NCBI GenBank assembly: GCA_963678075.2
Contig: CAXXPK010000007.1
Span: 1 to 64,000 of the forward strand
DNA from: Oleispirillum sp963678075
GTDB lineage: Bacteria; Pseudomonadota; Alphaproteobacteria; Rhodospirillales; Rhodospirillaceae
Reading direction: 5' to 3'
DNA: 64,000 nt
Below are positions 39,033 to 47,707 of this stretch, in pieces. Position numbers and translations under genes: made by a program. A model generated the notes under the pieces. The model saw only the letters and a list, made by a program, of their open reading frames with translations. It was not told where the DNA came from and did not search any database. Numbering within the stretch: the stretch's first letter is position 1; each line of letters begins with the position of its first letter.

Positions 39033-40784
39033 TCAGTACTGGACGACAAGAGACAGATAGACCTCGCGGTCTCTCTGGGTGATGAAGGCGGGGGAGCGCA
39101 AAGGCTGGGCATAGGCGAGCGATAAACGCAGATAGTCGCCGGAAACGCGCACCCCCGTTGCCCATCCGGTCATAACGCCGCGCTCCTTCTCGTCTTTCGG
39201 GTCGTTGCGAAGAACCCCATAGTCGTAGGCGAGAAAGGGCGTGATCCGGCCGAGGCCGTCATCGATGAACGCTTCCCCGGTTTTGGGCAGGGGCAGCGAC
39301 ACCTCGTTGCGGACGTAAAGCCCTGTGTCGCCGCTGATGTCGTCGGCATCGAAGCCGCAGACCGAATATCGTCCGCCAAGGGAGATCCGCTCGGGGCTAT
39401 AGAGAGTGGTTTTGCTCCACTGGCCATGGGCGCTGCCGGTATAGGTCAGCGAGAGCCCCCCCAGATCGATGGGCTGCAGGTAAGAGACATCCGCTGTGAC
39501 CTTGTCGAATTGCGCGTGCGGGGAATCTTTTGCCAGGCCGGGGGCGTCCGCCCTCGCCTGCAACAGGTCGAGACCGCGTTCCCAGGTGCCCTGAGCCGAA
39601 AAAACGCCGCCAAGCAGACGGCGCGAATGACCGAAGCCGAGACCGCCGACCGCAAGACTGTAGGAGCTGGTTTCCAGCCTTTGATCGTTAAAATATGCAT
39701 TTGTGCTGTAATAATGGAACATCCCTTTGGCGGAGGTTTTGCTGTCGGCGTCGCGATGGAGAACCCGTTCCAGCTCGACCGTTCGCGTCCGCGAATTGCC
39801 GGTGCTGTGATAGGTCTGGTTGGTTCCAGAAAGGGGGGCGGCGTAGTCGGAATAGTTGCTCGAAACCGTCAGCGTCCAGTAGCCGTAGGGGATGGAGGCG
39901 AATCCGTTGACGCTGCGAGAGGCGCGCCAATCCGCATCGTAATGGGCGCTGTGGTCCGTGGTTAAAGATAGAAAGTCGTTTAATCCCAGTGAATTGTCGA
40001 ATTCGGCATTGGTTTGGTATTTGTGACGTCCGGTGCTGGCTTGGCCGCTGTTGTTCAGTCCCGCCGAGACACGCCAGCGTTTGTCCGGTTGATTTTTGAC
40101 GGCGACGCGGGTGGCCCCCGGCTGACTGCCCGGTTGCAGGGCCATGGTCGCCCGGTTGGAACGCAGGCGGTTGATTTGGTCCAGGCCTTGTTCGATGTCG
40201 CGAAGATTGAGGATGTCTCCCTCCAGTCCGGGGAAGGCGGTGTCCAGTTCGGCGTTCTGTGCCCAGTCGGTTCCTCCCGGTTCGATGGCCTCGACCTTGC
40301 CCTCGACGATCACGATGGTCAGGATGCCGTTATTCAGGTCTTGTTGGGGAAGATAGGGACGGGCTGTGATATAGCCCTCATCGACATAAGCCTGGGAAAT
40401 TGCCCGTAGCAGGGTATTGAGTTCGGCAAGTGTCAGGCATCGACCGCGGTACGGGCGGGCCAAATCTTCAAGCATTGCGACGGAAAGATATGTCGCCCCC
40501 TCGAACGCGATGCGATTGACCGTTAGGCAGGCGTTGCTTTCCTTCTCGGTCGGTGCGGGCGGCAGAGTGAAGGGGGCGGTGCCGATGCGTCCGCTGCCGT
40601 CCTTGGTGCGGTGCTCCTGCTCTCGGCGCAGTTCCTCTTGATAACGCTGAATGCTTTGCTGCTGTTGAATGATGGCGTTGAGATCAGAGGGGGAAGGGCT
40701 CTGCGCGAACACAGGTGTGATGAGCATCACACCGCATGCTGCCACTCTGAGTAAAGCGGAAGCATAGAGCAAGATAATACGCAC
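39033..40784 (-). CDS. TpsB/CdiB-type outer-membrane transporter (ShlB/FhaC family)
   Basis: This 583-residue Omp85-superfamily pore exports the TpsA partner. GTG 40784 lies 8 nt after GGAG and gives a signal peptide (RIILLYASALLRVAACGVML…PVFA). A Gln-rich linker helix follows, then POTRA domains (CLTVNRIAFEGATYLSV; LTIVIVEGKVEAIEP) and a 16-strand-type barrel ending in aromatic Tyr (YLSLVVQY). VRGF-like motif: VCGFDADDISGDTGLYVRNE. The longer open frame upstream is IS-A sequence; the IS ends 17 bp before the start, leaving the ribosome site but removing the native promoter. Intact. Confidence 0.9.
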   Translation of the reverse strand: MRIILLYASALLRVAACGVMLITPVFAQSPSPSDLNAIIQQQQSIQRYQEELRREQEHRTKDGSGRIGTAPFTLPPAPTEKESNACLTVNRIAFEGATYLSVAMLEDLARPYRGRCLTLAELNTLLRAISQAYVDEGYITARPYLPQQDLNNGILTIVIVEGKVEAIEPGGTDWAQNAELDTAFPGLEGDILNLRDIEQGLDQINRLRSNRATMALQPGSQPGATRVAVKNQPDKRWRVSAGLNNSGQASTGRHKYQTNAEFDNSLGLNDFLSLTTDHSAHYDADWRASRSVNGFASIPYGYWTLTVSSNYSDYAAPLSGTNQTYHSTGNSRTRTVELERVLHRDADSKTSAKGMFHYYSTNAYFNDQRLETSSYSLAVGGLGFGHSRRLLGGVFSAQGTWERGLDLLQARADAPGLAKDSPHAQFDKVTADVSYLQPIDLGGLSLTYTGSAHGQWSKTTLYSPERISLGGRYSVCGFDADDISGDTGLYVRNEVSLPLPKTGEAFIDDGLGRITPFLAYDYGVLRNDPKDEKERGVMTGWATGVRVSGDYLRLSLAYAQPLRSPAFITQRDREVYLSLVVQY

Positions 40785-40875
40785 GGAACATACTCCGTTA
40801 GCAGGGTGTTGAAAAATCGGTGGCATGGCTGGTATCGGCATAATTCAATCTCGGTAGTGGCTTGTTGCTGAGGGA

Positions 40876-41973
40876 ATGATGCACGGGACAGACAAGCGAT
40901 CTGGAGACTTGTTCTCCTGCGTTGACCTGGAGACGCAGGTGCGCATGGACCACCCGCTGCGGACGATCCGGGAGATGACCAATACGGCACTAGCGGCGTT
41001 GTCGGGCGACTTTGCAGCGCTCTACTCGGGAATGGGTCGGCCGTCGGTTCCACCGGAGAAGCTGCTGCGGGCCATGCTGTTGCAGGTGTTCTACTCGATC
41101 CGTTCGGAACGCCAATTGATGGAGCGCCTGGACTTTGATCTGCTGTTCCGTTGGTTCGTCGGTCTCGGGGTAGATGACCCGGCCTGGGACCATTCCACAT
41201 TCTCCAAGAACCGCGACCGGCTGCTGGAAGGGGACATCGCCGCAAAATTCCTGGCGGCAGTGTTGGTCCAACCCCGGATCAAACGGCTACTGTCGAGCGA
41301 GCATTTCAGCGTCGACGGCACGCTGATCGAAGCGTGGGCCTCAATGAAGAGCTTCAGACCGAAGGCCGCTGAGGGCGATGGCGGTGAAGGCGGTGGTCGC
41401 AACCCCTCGGTCGATTTTCGCGGCGAGAAACGATCCAACGATACTCACAAGAGCACCACCGATCCCGATGCCATGCTCTACCGCAAGGGGGCAGGCATGG
41501 AGGCTAAGCTGTGCTTTATCGGTCATGGGCTGATGGAAAACCGTTCGGGCTTGATCGTGGACACCCGGCTAACCCGCGCATCGGGTCACGCTGAACGGTT
41601 GGCGGCACTGGACATGATCGAGCCCCTGGGCGACCGACCGCGCGCAATTACGTTGGGTGCCGACTGCGGCTACGATGCCGCCGATTTTGTCGAGGAACCA
41701 CGGACGCTCAACGTGCGTCCTCACGTGGCGCAGAACACTAGCCGACGTCGCTCGGCCATAGATAAGCGCACCACCCGCCATCCCGGCCATACCGCCTCCA
41801 TGCGCATCCGCAAGCGGATCGAGGAAGCCTTTGGCTGGATCAAGACAGTCGCAGGGATGCGGAAAACCAAACTGCGCGGCCTTAATAAGGTGGATTGGGC
41901 ATTCGCCTTCTCGGCAGCCGCCTACAATCTGCTGCGACCACCCAAACTGCTGGCAGGGGAGATGCCCACATGA
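40876..41973 (+). CDS. IS-A transposase (IS5 family, DDE, DUF772 N-terminus)
   Basis: The full 365-residue transposase begins MMHGTDKRSGDLFSCVDLE. The DUF772 region is PSVPPEKLLRAMLLQVFYSI. Catalytic residues are D in HFSVDGTLIEAW, D in TLGADCGYDAADF and E in RIRKRIEEAFGWIK. The frame is uninterrupted, so it may be active. Its stop overlaps the passenger gene start. Confidence 0.93.
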   Translation: MMHGTDKRSGDLFSCVDLETQVRMDHPLRTIREMTNTALAALSGDFAALYSGMGRPSVPPEKLLRAMLLQVFYSIRSERQLMERLDFDLLFRWFVGLGVDDPAWDHSTFSKNRDRLLEGDIAAKFLAAVLVQPRIKRLLSSEHFSVDGTLIEAWASMKSFRPKAAEGDGGEGGGRNPSVDFRGEKRSNDTHKSTTDPDAMLYRKGAGMEAKLCFIGHGLMENRSGLIVDTRLTRASGHAERLAALDMIEPLGDRPRAITLGADCGYDAADFVEEPRTLNVRPHVAQNTSRRRSAIDKRTTRHPGHTASMRIRKRIEEAFGWIKTVAGMRKTKLRGLNKVDWAFAFSAAAYNLLRPPKLLAGEMPT

Positions 41974-42314
41974 AGCGCCCGCCCGCCTTTGCCAAAGTCT
42001 TCGAAGGCCGCTGGAGCAGCGTCGAGATGGACACTTGGCTAGATGATCATCTCGACCTTCTGGAGCCCGCCCACATTACCTTTGGTGGCGCCTCTGATGG
42101 CGAACGGGTGTTCGGCGCGGTCAAGAGATGGCTCGACGTGCGTTACGGGAGCCGGGATGGTGCCGTCTGCGCCGAATTCTCGTGGGAAGGCCACAACGAC
42201 GCCGATATTGCTTGCGGGAGAGGATGGGTCGCCCTCGGCACTGCTGGCCGATTGGTTGGCCACATCTACATCCATGGCAGCGATGAATCAGGCTTCGTCT
42301 GCGAGCCACTCTGA
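41970..42314 (+). CDS. IS-A passenger protein, unknown function
   Basis: 114 residues, ATGA overlap with the transposase, ending 16 bp before the right terminus. It differs from the copy at 7312-7656 at only one residue that I can see (TWLDDHL versus TWPDDHL), so the reading frame is conserved between copies. No recognised domain; several Trp and Gly residues and an acidic mid-part. Candidate transposition accessory factor or selfish cargo. Confidence 0.72.
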   Translation: MKRPPAFAKVFEGRWSSVEMDTWLDDHLDLLEPAHITFGGASDGERVFGAVKRWLDVRYGSRDGAVCAEFSWEGHNDADIACGRGWVALGTAGRLVGHIYIHGSDESGFVCEPL

Positions 42315-42330
42315 CTTCTTCAACACCCTG

Positions 42331-42523
42331 GTGAAGCAATAAATCTTTCCCCCGCAGGGCGTATCCAGTATTAGCAGTCGTTTCCAACTGTTATCCCAGA
42401 CTCCAAGGTAGATTCCCACGCGTTACTCACCCGTGCGCCACTAGATCCGAAGATCTCGTTCGACTTGCATGTGTTAAGCCTGCCGCCAGCGTTCGTTCTG
42501 AGCCAGGATCAAACTCTCAAATT
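42331..42523 (-). rRNA. rrs (partial): 16S rRNA gene, 5' ~193 nt only, cut by IS-A
   Basis: The minus strand begins near AATTTGAGAGTTTGATCCTGG and includes the GGCTCAGAACGAACGCTGG and ACACATGCAAGTCGAACG stretches plus CGCACGGGTGAGTAACGCG. It stops in …AAAGATTTATTGCTTCAC, directly abutting the IS-A right end. The remaining ~1.3 kb is absent, so no functional 16S can be made here. Confidence 0.94.
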
Positions 42524-42763
42524 AACTCTAGTGCCGAAACACTAGAATCCTCAGAGCCGATCCATTCGCACTTCTCAAAGAAACTATACTCCGATTAACG
42601 GGGCATGCTTTCCTTACCAAGATACGTATGGACACAGTCCGTTCTTACGAACCAACCGCCGTCCGCGCATCCCTTTTTCCGATCCACAATGTCAAAGAAC
42701 AGTCGCCAATCTCGCCCAACTCGCTAAGGCCGCTGCCGCAACCCCCGTCGTCGGGAGGCTAAT
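42524..42763 (-). promoter_or_regulatory. rRNA operon leader with boxA
   Basis: About 240 nt of leader precede the 16S fragment. TGTTCTTTGACA (minus strand, 42690-42701) matches the boxA antitermination element bound by NusB/NusE. The segment near the 16S start (CTAGTGTTTCGGCACTAG) is a short hairpin. Confidence 0.7.
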
Positions 42764-42792
42764 TTCTAGGCCAACCAACCCCACACTGTCAA
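42764..42792 (-). promoter_or_regulatory. Putative rrn promoter
   Basis: On the minus strand TTGACA (42787-42792) is followed after 17 nt by CTAGAA (42764-42769). The -35 is perfect and the -10 weak, with an AT-rich upstream stretch (…TTTTTAAAAATGTG… orientation to the right) that could act as an UP element. It lies 240 nt before the truncated 16S gene. Confidence 0.6.
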
Positions 42793-42876
42793 ACACATTT
42801 TTAAAAGATTTTCGAAAAAGCCAAAAACCACGTCCCGCCAACGCAAAAGCGGTTTCGTCTTCAACGGCAAGATGTT

Positions 42877-43440
42877 ATGAAAAACACCAACGGCAGCAAC
42901 CGGGAGAACGGACCAATGGACTCGCCTCTATTGCGTATCCTTATGCTCATCGTGGGACTGGTGCTGGGCATAAGCCTGATGGGGTGCACCGGCCAGGATC
43001 TGGCCGTCTCGCCAAAGGGCGATGGCGGCGCCGCATCCATACCGACCGCCAGCTTCGCCCAGTTCAACGACATCCCGGTCCCCAGTGGCGCCACCATGGA
43101 TCTGGAACGCAGCCTGCTGCTGGGCGCGTCCGAGGAATGGACCGGCCGCTTGGTCTATACCTCCGGCACCGACACCGCGCGGGTCTTCGACCTTTACAAG
43201 GCGGAAATGCCAAAGTTCGGCTGGACCGAACTGACCGTGATCCGTGGCGAGCGCAGCATCATGAGCTATCAGCGCGGCAATCGCGTCGCCACCATCGAAA
43301 TCCAGGGACGCACCATCTATGGCACGCGGGTCTCCGTCACCGTATCGCCCAACGCCGCAGGAGGAGCCACGGGATACGGAGCGCAAAGCTATGGCGGTTC
43401 GTCCTCGTCGAGCAGTGTCAGCCGCACGCCGCTGCGCTGA
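42877..43440 (+). CDS. Conserved small lipoprotein, unknown function
   Basis: It encodes 187 residues, or 174 from ATG 42916. The hydrophobic signal ends in a lipobox LMGC, so it is lipid-anchored. The mature part has FNDIPVPSGATMDLERSLLL and a compact domain (WTGRLVYTSGTDTARVFDLY … GWTELTVIRGERSIMSYQRG), and a Gly/Ser-rich tail. This resembles small alphaproteobacterial lipoproteins without a known job. Convergent with the SPOR/TPR gene. Confidence 0.75.
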   Translation: MKNTNGSNRENGPMDSPLLRILMLIVGLVLGISLMGCTGQDLAVSPKGDGGAASIPTASFAQFNDIPVPSGATMDLERSLLLGASEEWTGRLVYTSGTDTARVFDLYKAEMPKFGWTELTVIRGERSIMSYQRGNRVATIEIQGRTIYGTRVSVTVSPNAAGGATGYGAQSYGGSSSSSSVSRTPLR

Positions 43441-43468
43441 TTCCCGACCTCATCCACGCGCTTGATGC

Positions 43469-44872
43469 CTATTCGTTGGTGACCGAACAGAACTGCTTCT
43501 TCTGACGCAGGTCGCGGCAGATCTTGTCGGCTTGCGCGCGGCCGCCGATCGGCCCGGCGTAGAGGCGATAGTAATCCCCCTTTCCCGGCACCAAGGTCTT
43601 GCGAATATCCGGCGCGAGGGTCGCCATCTGGCGACTGAACCGCTTCCTGATCTCCGTCCACCCCGCTTGCGCCTGCGCCTGGCTGCGATAGGATGCCAGT
43701 TGCACGGTCAACTGACCGGGCAACTGTTCGTTTCGTCCCGCGCCACTGGGGATCAACATGCCCGGCGCGCCAACCGCCCCCCCCAACGCACCATTTCCCG
43801 CGCCGGCGGCGCGTAACGCGCCTTCCACCGCTTTTTGCTCGGCCTTCATCTCCGTCTCGGTGATCAACCCCAGGGTACGCAGGCGCTCCAACTGGCGCAC
43901 CCGCTCGGCGGAAGCGATCAGATCGCGCGGCGCGGCCTCGGGCGCGGCCAGGGATTCCGGCTTAGCCGGAAGCAAGGCATCCAGGATCAATTCACGTTCC
44001 ATGGCATGCTCGCGCGGGGTAATGGCACGGGTCTGCAAGGCCTGCTGCAAGGATTTCAGGCGATCCACCAGTTGCTCCAACGCCGGGACCGAGCGCTCCA
44101 ACCCTTTGGCCGGGGGCGGTTCGGTCAGTGGCAACAAAGCGCCGATGTTTGTGGTCCGCCGGGCCCGATATTCCTCGGGCGAGATCAGTTGCTCGTCCCG
44201 CAACTTCTGCAAGACGAGGAAGCGGTCGGCGATCGCGCGGGTCCGGGCGTCCATGCCCTGCACCGGAGCATCCTGCCCGGTCATCGGCACCCCCTGAACC
44301 GCGGTTCTGGGGGCCGCCGACGGAGCCATGGCCGATGGGGCCATCACCGGCGACAAACCGGACGACGCCGACGACATCGTCGGCGTCACGGTGGTCATGC
44401 CATAGGCAGGAGTCCCCTGCCACGCGCCGGAGCGCCGCAACTCGGCATCGACCTGACGCATATTGGCTTCGGCGATTTCGGAGACTGGGGCCATCCGGTG
44501 AAGATCCCACCCACCCACCGTCGCCATCTTGTTGGGACGTTGCGCCAGCAGTTCCTCGTAGAGGGACCGCGCCTTCACCGGCCGGTTGGTGCTTTGGTAA
44601 AGCATTCCGCCCGCCAGCAGCGCGTAGGGATTCTTGGGGTCGCGCCTCAGCGCGGCTTCGACCTCTTTCTCGGCCAGACCGAAATCGCCGCGCGCCATCG
44701 CGGCGAACGCCAAGTCCGCCGAGGTATCCGCCTTGGGCCCCAAACTATCGAGAAAAGTCTGCGGATTGCTTTGCGGGCCACACGCAGCCAGCGCCATGGC
44801 GACGCCAGAAACCATGGCCACCCGGCCGATGCGGCGACGCACGCCGCCTTCCCGGAAAGTATGACCGTTCAC
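43469..44872 (-). CDS. TPR/SPOR-domain lipoprotein
   Basis: This 467-residue protein has a signal ending in lipobox ALAAC, TPR-like helices (LAFAAMARGDFGLAEKEVEA; NPYALLAGGMLYQSTNRPVK), a low-complexity Ala/Pro/Met linker (SPVMAPSAMAPSAAP), two SHOCT-like short helices (LRDEQLISPEEYRARR; LRTLGLITETEMKAEQ) and a C-terminal SPOR domain (LTVQLASYRSQAQAQAGWTE … YYRLYAGPIGG). SPOR domains bind denuded septal glycan, so a cell-envelope or division role is likely. Confidence 0.85.
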   Translation of the reverse strand: MNGHTFREGGVRRRIGRVAMVSGVAMALAACGPQSNPQTFLDSLGPKADTSADLAFAAMARGDFGLAEKEVEAALRRDPKNPYALLAGGMLYQSTNRPVKARSLYEELLAQRPNKMATVGGWDLHRMAPVSEIAEANMRQVDAELRRSGAWQGTPAYGMTTVTPTMSSASSGLSPVMAPSAMAPSAAPRTAVQGVPMTGQDAPVQGMDARTRAIADRFLVLQKLRDEQLISPEEYRARRTTNIGALLPLTEPPPAKGLERSVPALEQLVDRLKSLQQALQTRAITPREHAMERELILDALLPAKPESLAAPEAAPRDLIASAERVRQLERLRTLGLITETEMKAEQKAVEGALRAAGAGNGALGGAVGAPGMLIPSGAGRNEQLPGQLTVQLASYRSQAQAQAGWTEIRKRFSRQMATLAPDIRKTLVPGKGDYYRLYAGPIGGRAQADKICRDLRQKKQFCSVTNE

Positions 44873-45082
44873 CCCATCGACTCCAGATCAGACACCTTGC
44901 CCGAAGCAGTGTGATCCGTTCGCCGCGCCGAAGCAATCCTGAATCGGCCACAACGGACTGATTCTGCAAGCAATCCCACGGGAGTTTCACATATTTAAGG
45001 GGTTGGAGGATGGTGTTTCCTGACCTATGATTGCCCCACGCCGCCACAGGGTGGCCCGCGCCCCCCCTTCCCGAGGCTTACC

Positions 45083-46642
45083 ATGGCCGAGACCGTTGAC
45101 GGCGATCCCTTTCAGGTCGAAATCGAACTCAAGCTTCTAACCGACGAACGCACCGCGAAACGCGTCTGGGGCCACAAGTCGGTCAAGGCCTTGCTGCACG
45201 GCACGCCGCGAACCCGACGCATCCGCACCGCCTATTACGACACCCCCGGCAATGACCTGATGCGGGCTGGATGCGCGCTGCGGGTCCGGTCCTGCGACGG
45301 CGCCTTCGAACAACATCTGAAAACCGCAGGCAGCGTCGAGGGCGGTTTGTTTCATCGTCGCGAGTGGCAAGCGCCCCTGTCGGCGGATACCCCCGACCTG
45401 TCGCTGTGGGACGGCGAGGCCGCGGCCTTCCTGGCCCCCTATCGCAAGTCCTTGCACCGTATCTTCGAAAGCGACATGACGCGCACCGACGCCGTTCTGT
45501 CCAATGGCGCATTCATGGTGGAGCTGTCCGTGGACGTCGGCGCGGTCCGCAGCCTAGACACGGCGGGCGTAACGGTGCGGGAAACCCCGTTGGCCGAAAT
45601 CGAACTGGAATGGAAGGCCGGTCCGGCGGAACATATCTTCGACTTGGCGCTTGATCTGGCACAAACGCTGCCACTGTGCCTGGGCTGGCAAAGCAAGGCG
45701 GAACGCGGCTATGAACTGGTCTCTGGCCGGGGACCGCTGCCACGCCGCGCCACACCGGTCGCGATCTCCGCCAAATGTCCGCAGCCCCGGGCCGTGGCCC
45801 GAATCGTCGGCGAAGCGATGAGCCACTTCCTGGCCAATCAACCCTGCCTCGAGGGCTCCGGCTCGCCGGAAGCCATCCACCAGACACGCGTCGCCTGCCG
45901 CCGCCTGCGCGCCGCCCTAACGCTGTTTCACCCCCTTCTTCCCACCACCGAGGCCGTCGATTTTCGCAATGGATTCCGCGATCTCGCCCTGGAGTTGGGC
46001 ACGGTCCGCGACACCGACGTCCTGCTGACCGAGGCGCTGGCGCCCTTGCGCGCCGCACCGGGGCTTCCCGACGAAATGCGGGATTCCTTGCGCGCGGCCA
46101 TGGCCGTTCTGGAAATCCGGCGCTCCGAATACCTGGAAACGGCACGATCCCGCTTGGCCGACCCGGCGACCGCCCGCCTGCTGCTGCGGCTGGGGCGGCG
46201 GCTGATCTTGCTGTCGCAACGGAGCGACGACGCGCCGATCAAAACCCTCGCCGACGCCGACCTGCACAAACGTCACCGCGCCTTCCGGCGACGTGGGCGC
46301 CACCTTGCCGCGCAAACCGCGACAGAGCGTCACGGCCTGCGCATTGCCGCGAAAAAGCTGCGTTACGCGGCGGAATTCTTTCAATCCCTGTACCCCGATA
46401 AGGCGATCCGCGCCTACCTGAAAAACCTATCCGAATTGCAAGAGATTCTGGGACACCTTAACGATGTCGCGAACATCCCGCGCCTGATCGCGAAAGCCGT
46501 TGGCGACGACGCGAAGCTGGCCATTTTATCGGGGCACGTGATGGGCTGGCACCTTCACCGCTTGCGGAACTCGATCGCGGACGCCGCCGACCTGCACCGC
46601 GATCTGAACAGAACCGCGCTTTTTGACAAAGGCCGCAAGTAA
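45083..46642 (+). CDS. CYTH-CHAD domain protein (putative inorganic triphosphatase)
   Basis: This 519-residue protein starts with the CYTH signature EIELKLL (ExExK), which binds metal-triphosphate, followed by further tunnel residues (RTAYYDTP, ALRVR, EIELEWK). From about residue 240 a CHAD helical domain follows (SPEAIHQTRVACRRLRAAL … HGLRIAAKKLRYAAEFFQSLYP), His/Arg-rich, known to bind polyphosphate. The fusion is common and suggests polyphosphate or triphosphate handling. ATG behind CCCGAGG. Intact. Confidence 0.9.
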   Translation: MAETVDGDPFQVEIELKLLTDERTAKRVWGHKSVKALLHGTPRTRRIRTAYYDTPGNDLMRAGCALRVRSCDGAFEQHLKTAGSVEGGLFHRREWQAPLSADTPDLSLWDGEAAAFLAPYRKSLHRIFESDMTRTDAVLSNGAFMVELSVDVGAVRSLDTAGVTVRETPLAEIELEWKAGPAEHIFDLALDLAQTLPLCLGWQSKAERGYELVSGRGPLPRRATPVAISAKCPQPRAVARIVGEAMSHFLANQPCLEGSGSPEAIHQTRVACRRLRAALTLFHPLLPTTEAVDFRNGFRDLALELGTVRDTDVLLTEALAPLRAAPGLPDEMRDSLRAAMAVLEIRRSEYLETARSRLADPATARLLLRLGRRLILLSQRSDDAPIKTLADADLHKRHRAFRRRGRHLAAQTATERHGLRIAAKKLRYAAEFFQSLYPDKAIRAYLKNLSELQEILGHLNDVANIPRLIAKAVGDDAKLAILSGHVMGWHLHRLRNSIADAADLHRDLNRTALFDKGRK

Positions 46643-46945
46643 GAGTGGAACCATTCATCTGAACGATCGATTGAAACCCGCGAAATTGTCGATTGTTTCA
46701 GCCGCGCGCCACAAAAAACCCGAAAATTTCGCGAAAACTTCACGCCGATCGGTAAAAATTCTTTCTCGTTGCAAGGTGCTGGAGGCATACTTCACAGCTT
46801 AGGGCGGCACGCTGAGCAACAATAAAAACCATCGGATCGGCATGCCAGACAGGACGCATGCCTTGGGGATGTAGGGGAAAGCTGCGGTGCGCTTGCCCAC
46901 GCTGACCCGGCCGGGGTGGCGGTTTTGGCAGTGGAGCTAGAGGTT
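46643..46945 (+). other. Long upstream region of the cold-shock gene
   Basis: These 303 bases have no gene. An AT-rich patch (46730-46785) and GGTATGTAGGGG-like purine tracts are visible, and the stretch GCATGCCAGACAGGACGCATGC forms an inverted repeat. A long structured 5' leader is usual for csp genes; I see no specific riboswitch. Confidence 0.4.
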
Positions 46946-47380
46946 ATGGTTACGGCGACGGTAAAATGGTTCAACCCGACCAAGGGGTTCGGGTTCGTGA
47001 CGCTGAGCGACGGCACGCCCGACGCTTTTCTGCACATCTCGACGATCGAACCCCTGGGTTTCCGCAATCTACCGCAAAGCGCGGTCGTCGAATGCAAAAT
47101 CGGCGACGGCCCGCGTGGACTTCAGGTCAGAACGGTCGCGGCGGTTCACAACGCCGAAGCCGACGCGCAGGGCAGCGAGGCCGAGGGGACGGTGAAATTC
47201 TTCAACACCGCCAAGGGATTCGGTTTTGTCGTTCCAGACAGCGGCGGTCCCGACGTCTTCGTCCACGCGCGCACACTGCAACAGCACGGCGTCAACGAAC
47301 TGCAACAGGGGCAGCGGGTGCGCCTGGTCATGGCGCAAGGGCCGAAGGGACTGCAAGCGATGGACGGCGTCCCCCTGTAG
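46946..47380 (+). CDS. Double cold-shock-domain protein
   Basis: This 144-residue protein has two CSDs. The first has RNP1 KGFGFV and RNP2-like AFLHIS (residues ~5-65); the second has KFFNTAKGFGFV and VFVHAR (residues ~80-142). CSDs bind single-stranded RNA/DNA and melt structure. ATG 46946 is preceded by AGAGG; the longer frame upstream is leader. Two-domain versions are typical of alphaproteobacteria. Confidence 0.9.
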   Translation: MVTATVKWFNPTKGFGFVTLSDGTPDAFLHISTIEPLGFRNLPQSAVVECKIGDGPRGLQVRTVAAVHNAEADAQGSEAEGTVKFFNTAKGFGFVVPDSGGPDVFVHARTLQQHGVNELQQGQRVRLVMAQGPKGLQAMDGVPL

Positions 47381-47707
47381 GCACGATCCAACGACTGCAA
47401 GGGTTTTCCCTCCTTGGGGAAAAGCCTGTATGATTTTCTTCGTTGCCCCGGTGTCGCACCGGTCGGGTTCAGGCTTGTTGTCCGCCCCCGAAGAGAAGGT
47501 CGCCCCTGTTAAGCTCTCCCCTTGGAGCGGCCTGTTTTTCCGGTGCGACCGCGCGATTTTTACTAGCCCCGCACCAGGGTATGGGCTATATCCCGTCCAC
47601 TCTGGCGGGTCGGACCGTCCATTGGATACGCCCCTCACCGCCAGGGGCCTTGCGCAGTCCGCCCCGCCACGCGCCGAGCGAACCGCCGCCGGAGGAAAAC
47701 GCGAAAA
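47381..47707 (+). other. Intergenic region before hemA
   Basis: About 327 bases. Near the start GGGTTTTCCCTCCTTGGGGAAAAGCCT can fold as a hairpin behind the cold-shock gene. The rest is GC-rich with no open frame; a GGAGG ribosome site lies 12 nt before hemA. No recognised riboswitch. Confidence 0.4.

Larger units (their letters stand above)
40802..42330 (+). mobile_element. IS-A copy 3 (IS5-like), complete, 1529 bp
   Basis: Left end CAGGGTGTTGAAAAATCGG and right end (complement) CAGGGTGTTGAAGAAGTC share a 12-bp perfect inverted repeat. It contains transposase plus passenger gene. The left flank is TTAG (a YTAR target), the right flank GTGA inside a 16S gene. The flanks do not match, so there is no target duplication and the element is a recombination join. 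Confidence 0.94.

Noticed and set aside
39033..40841. tpsB starting at 40841
   Set aside because: The first 16 codons of that frame are IS-A terminal sequence. A GTG at 40784 with a GGAG site and a good signal peptide is the better start.
42364..42876. Protein-coding genes between IS-A and the lipoprotein
   Set aside because: The sequence is a 16S fragment, its leader and promoter. No open frame of note exists.
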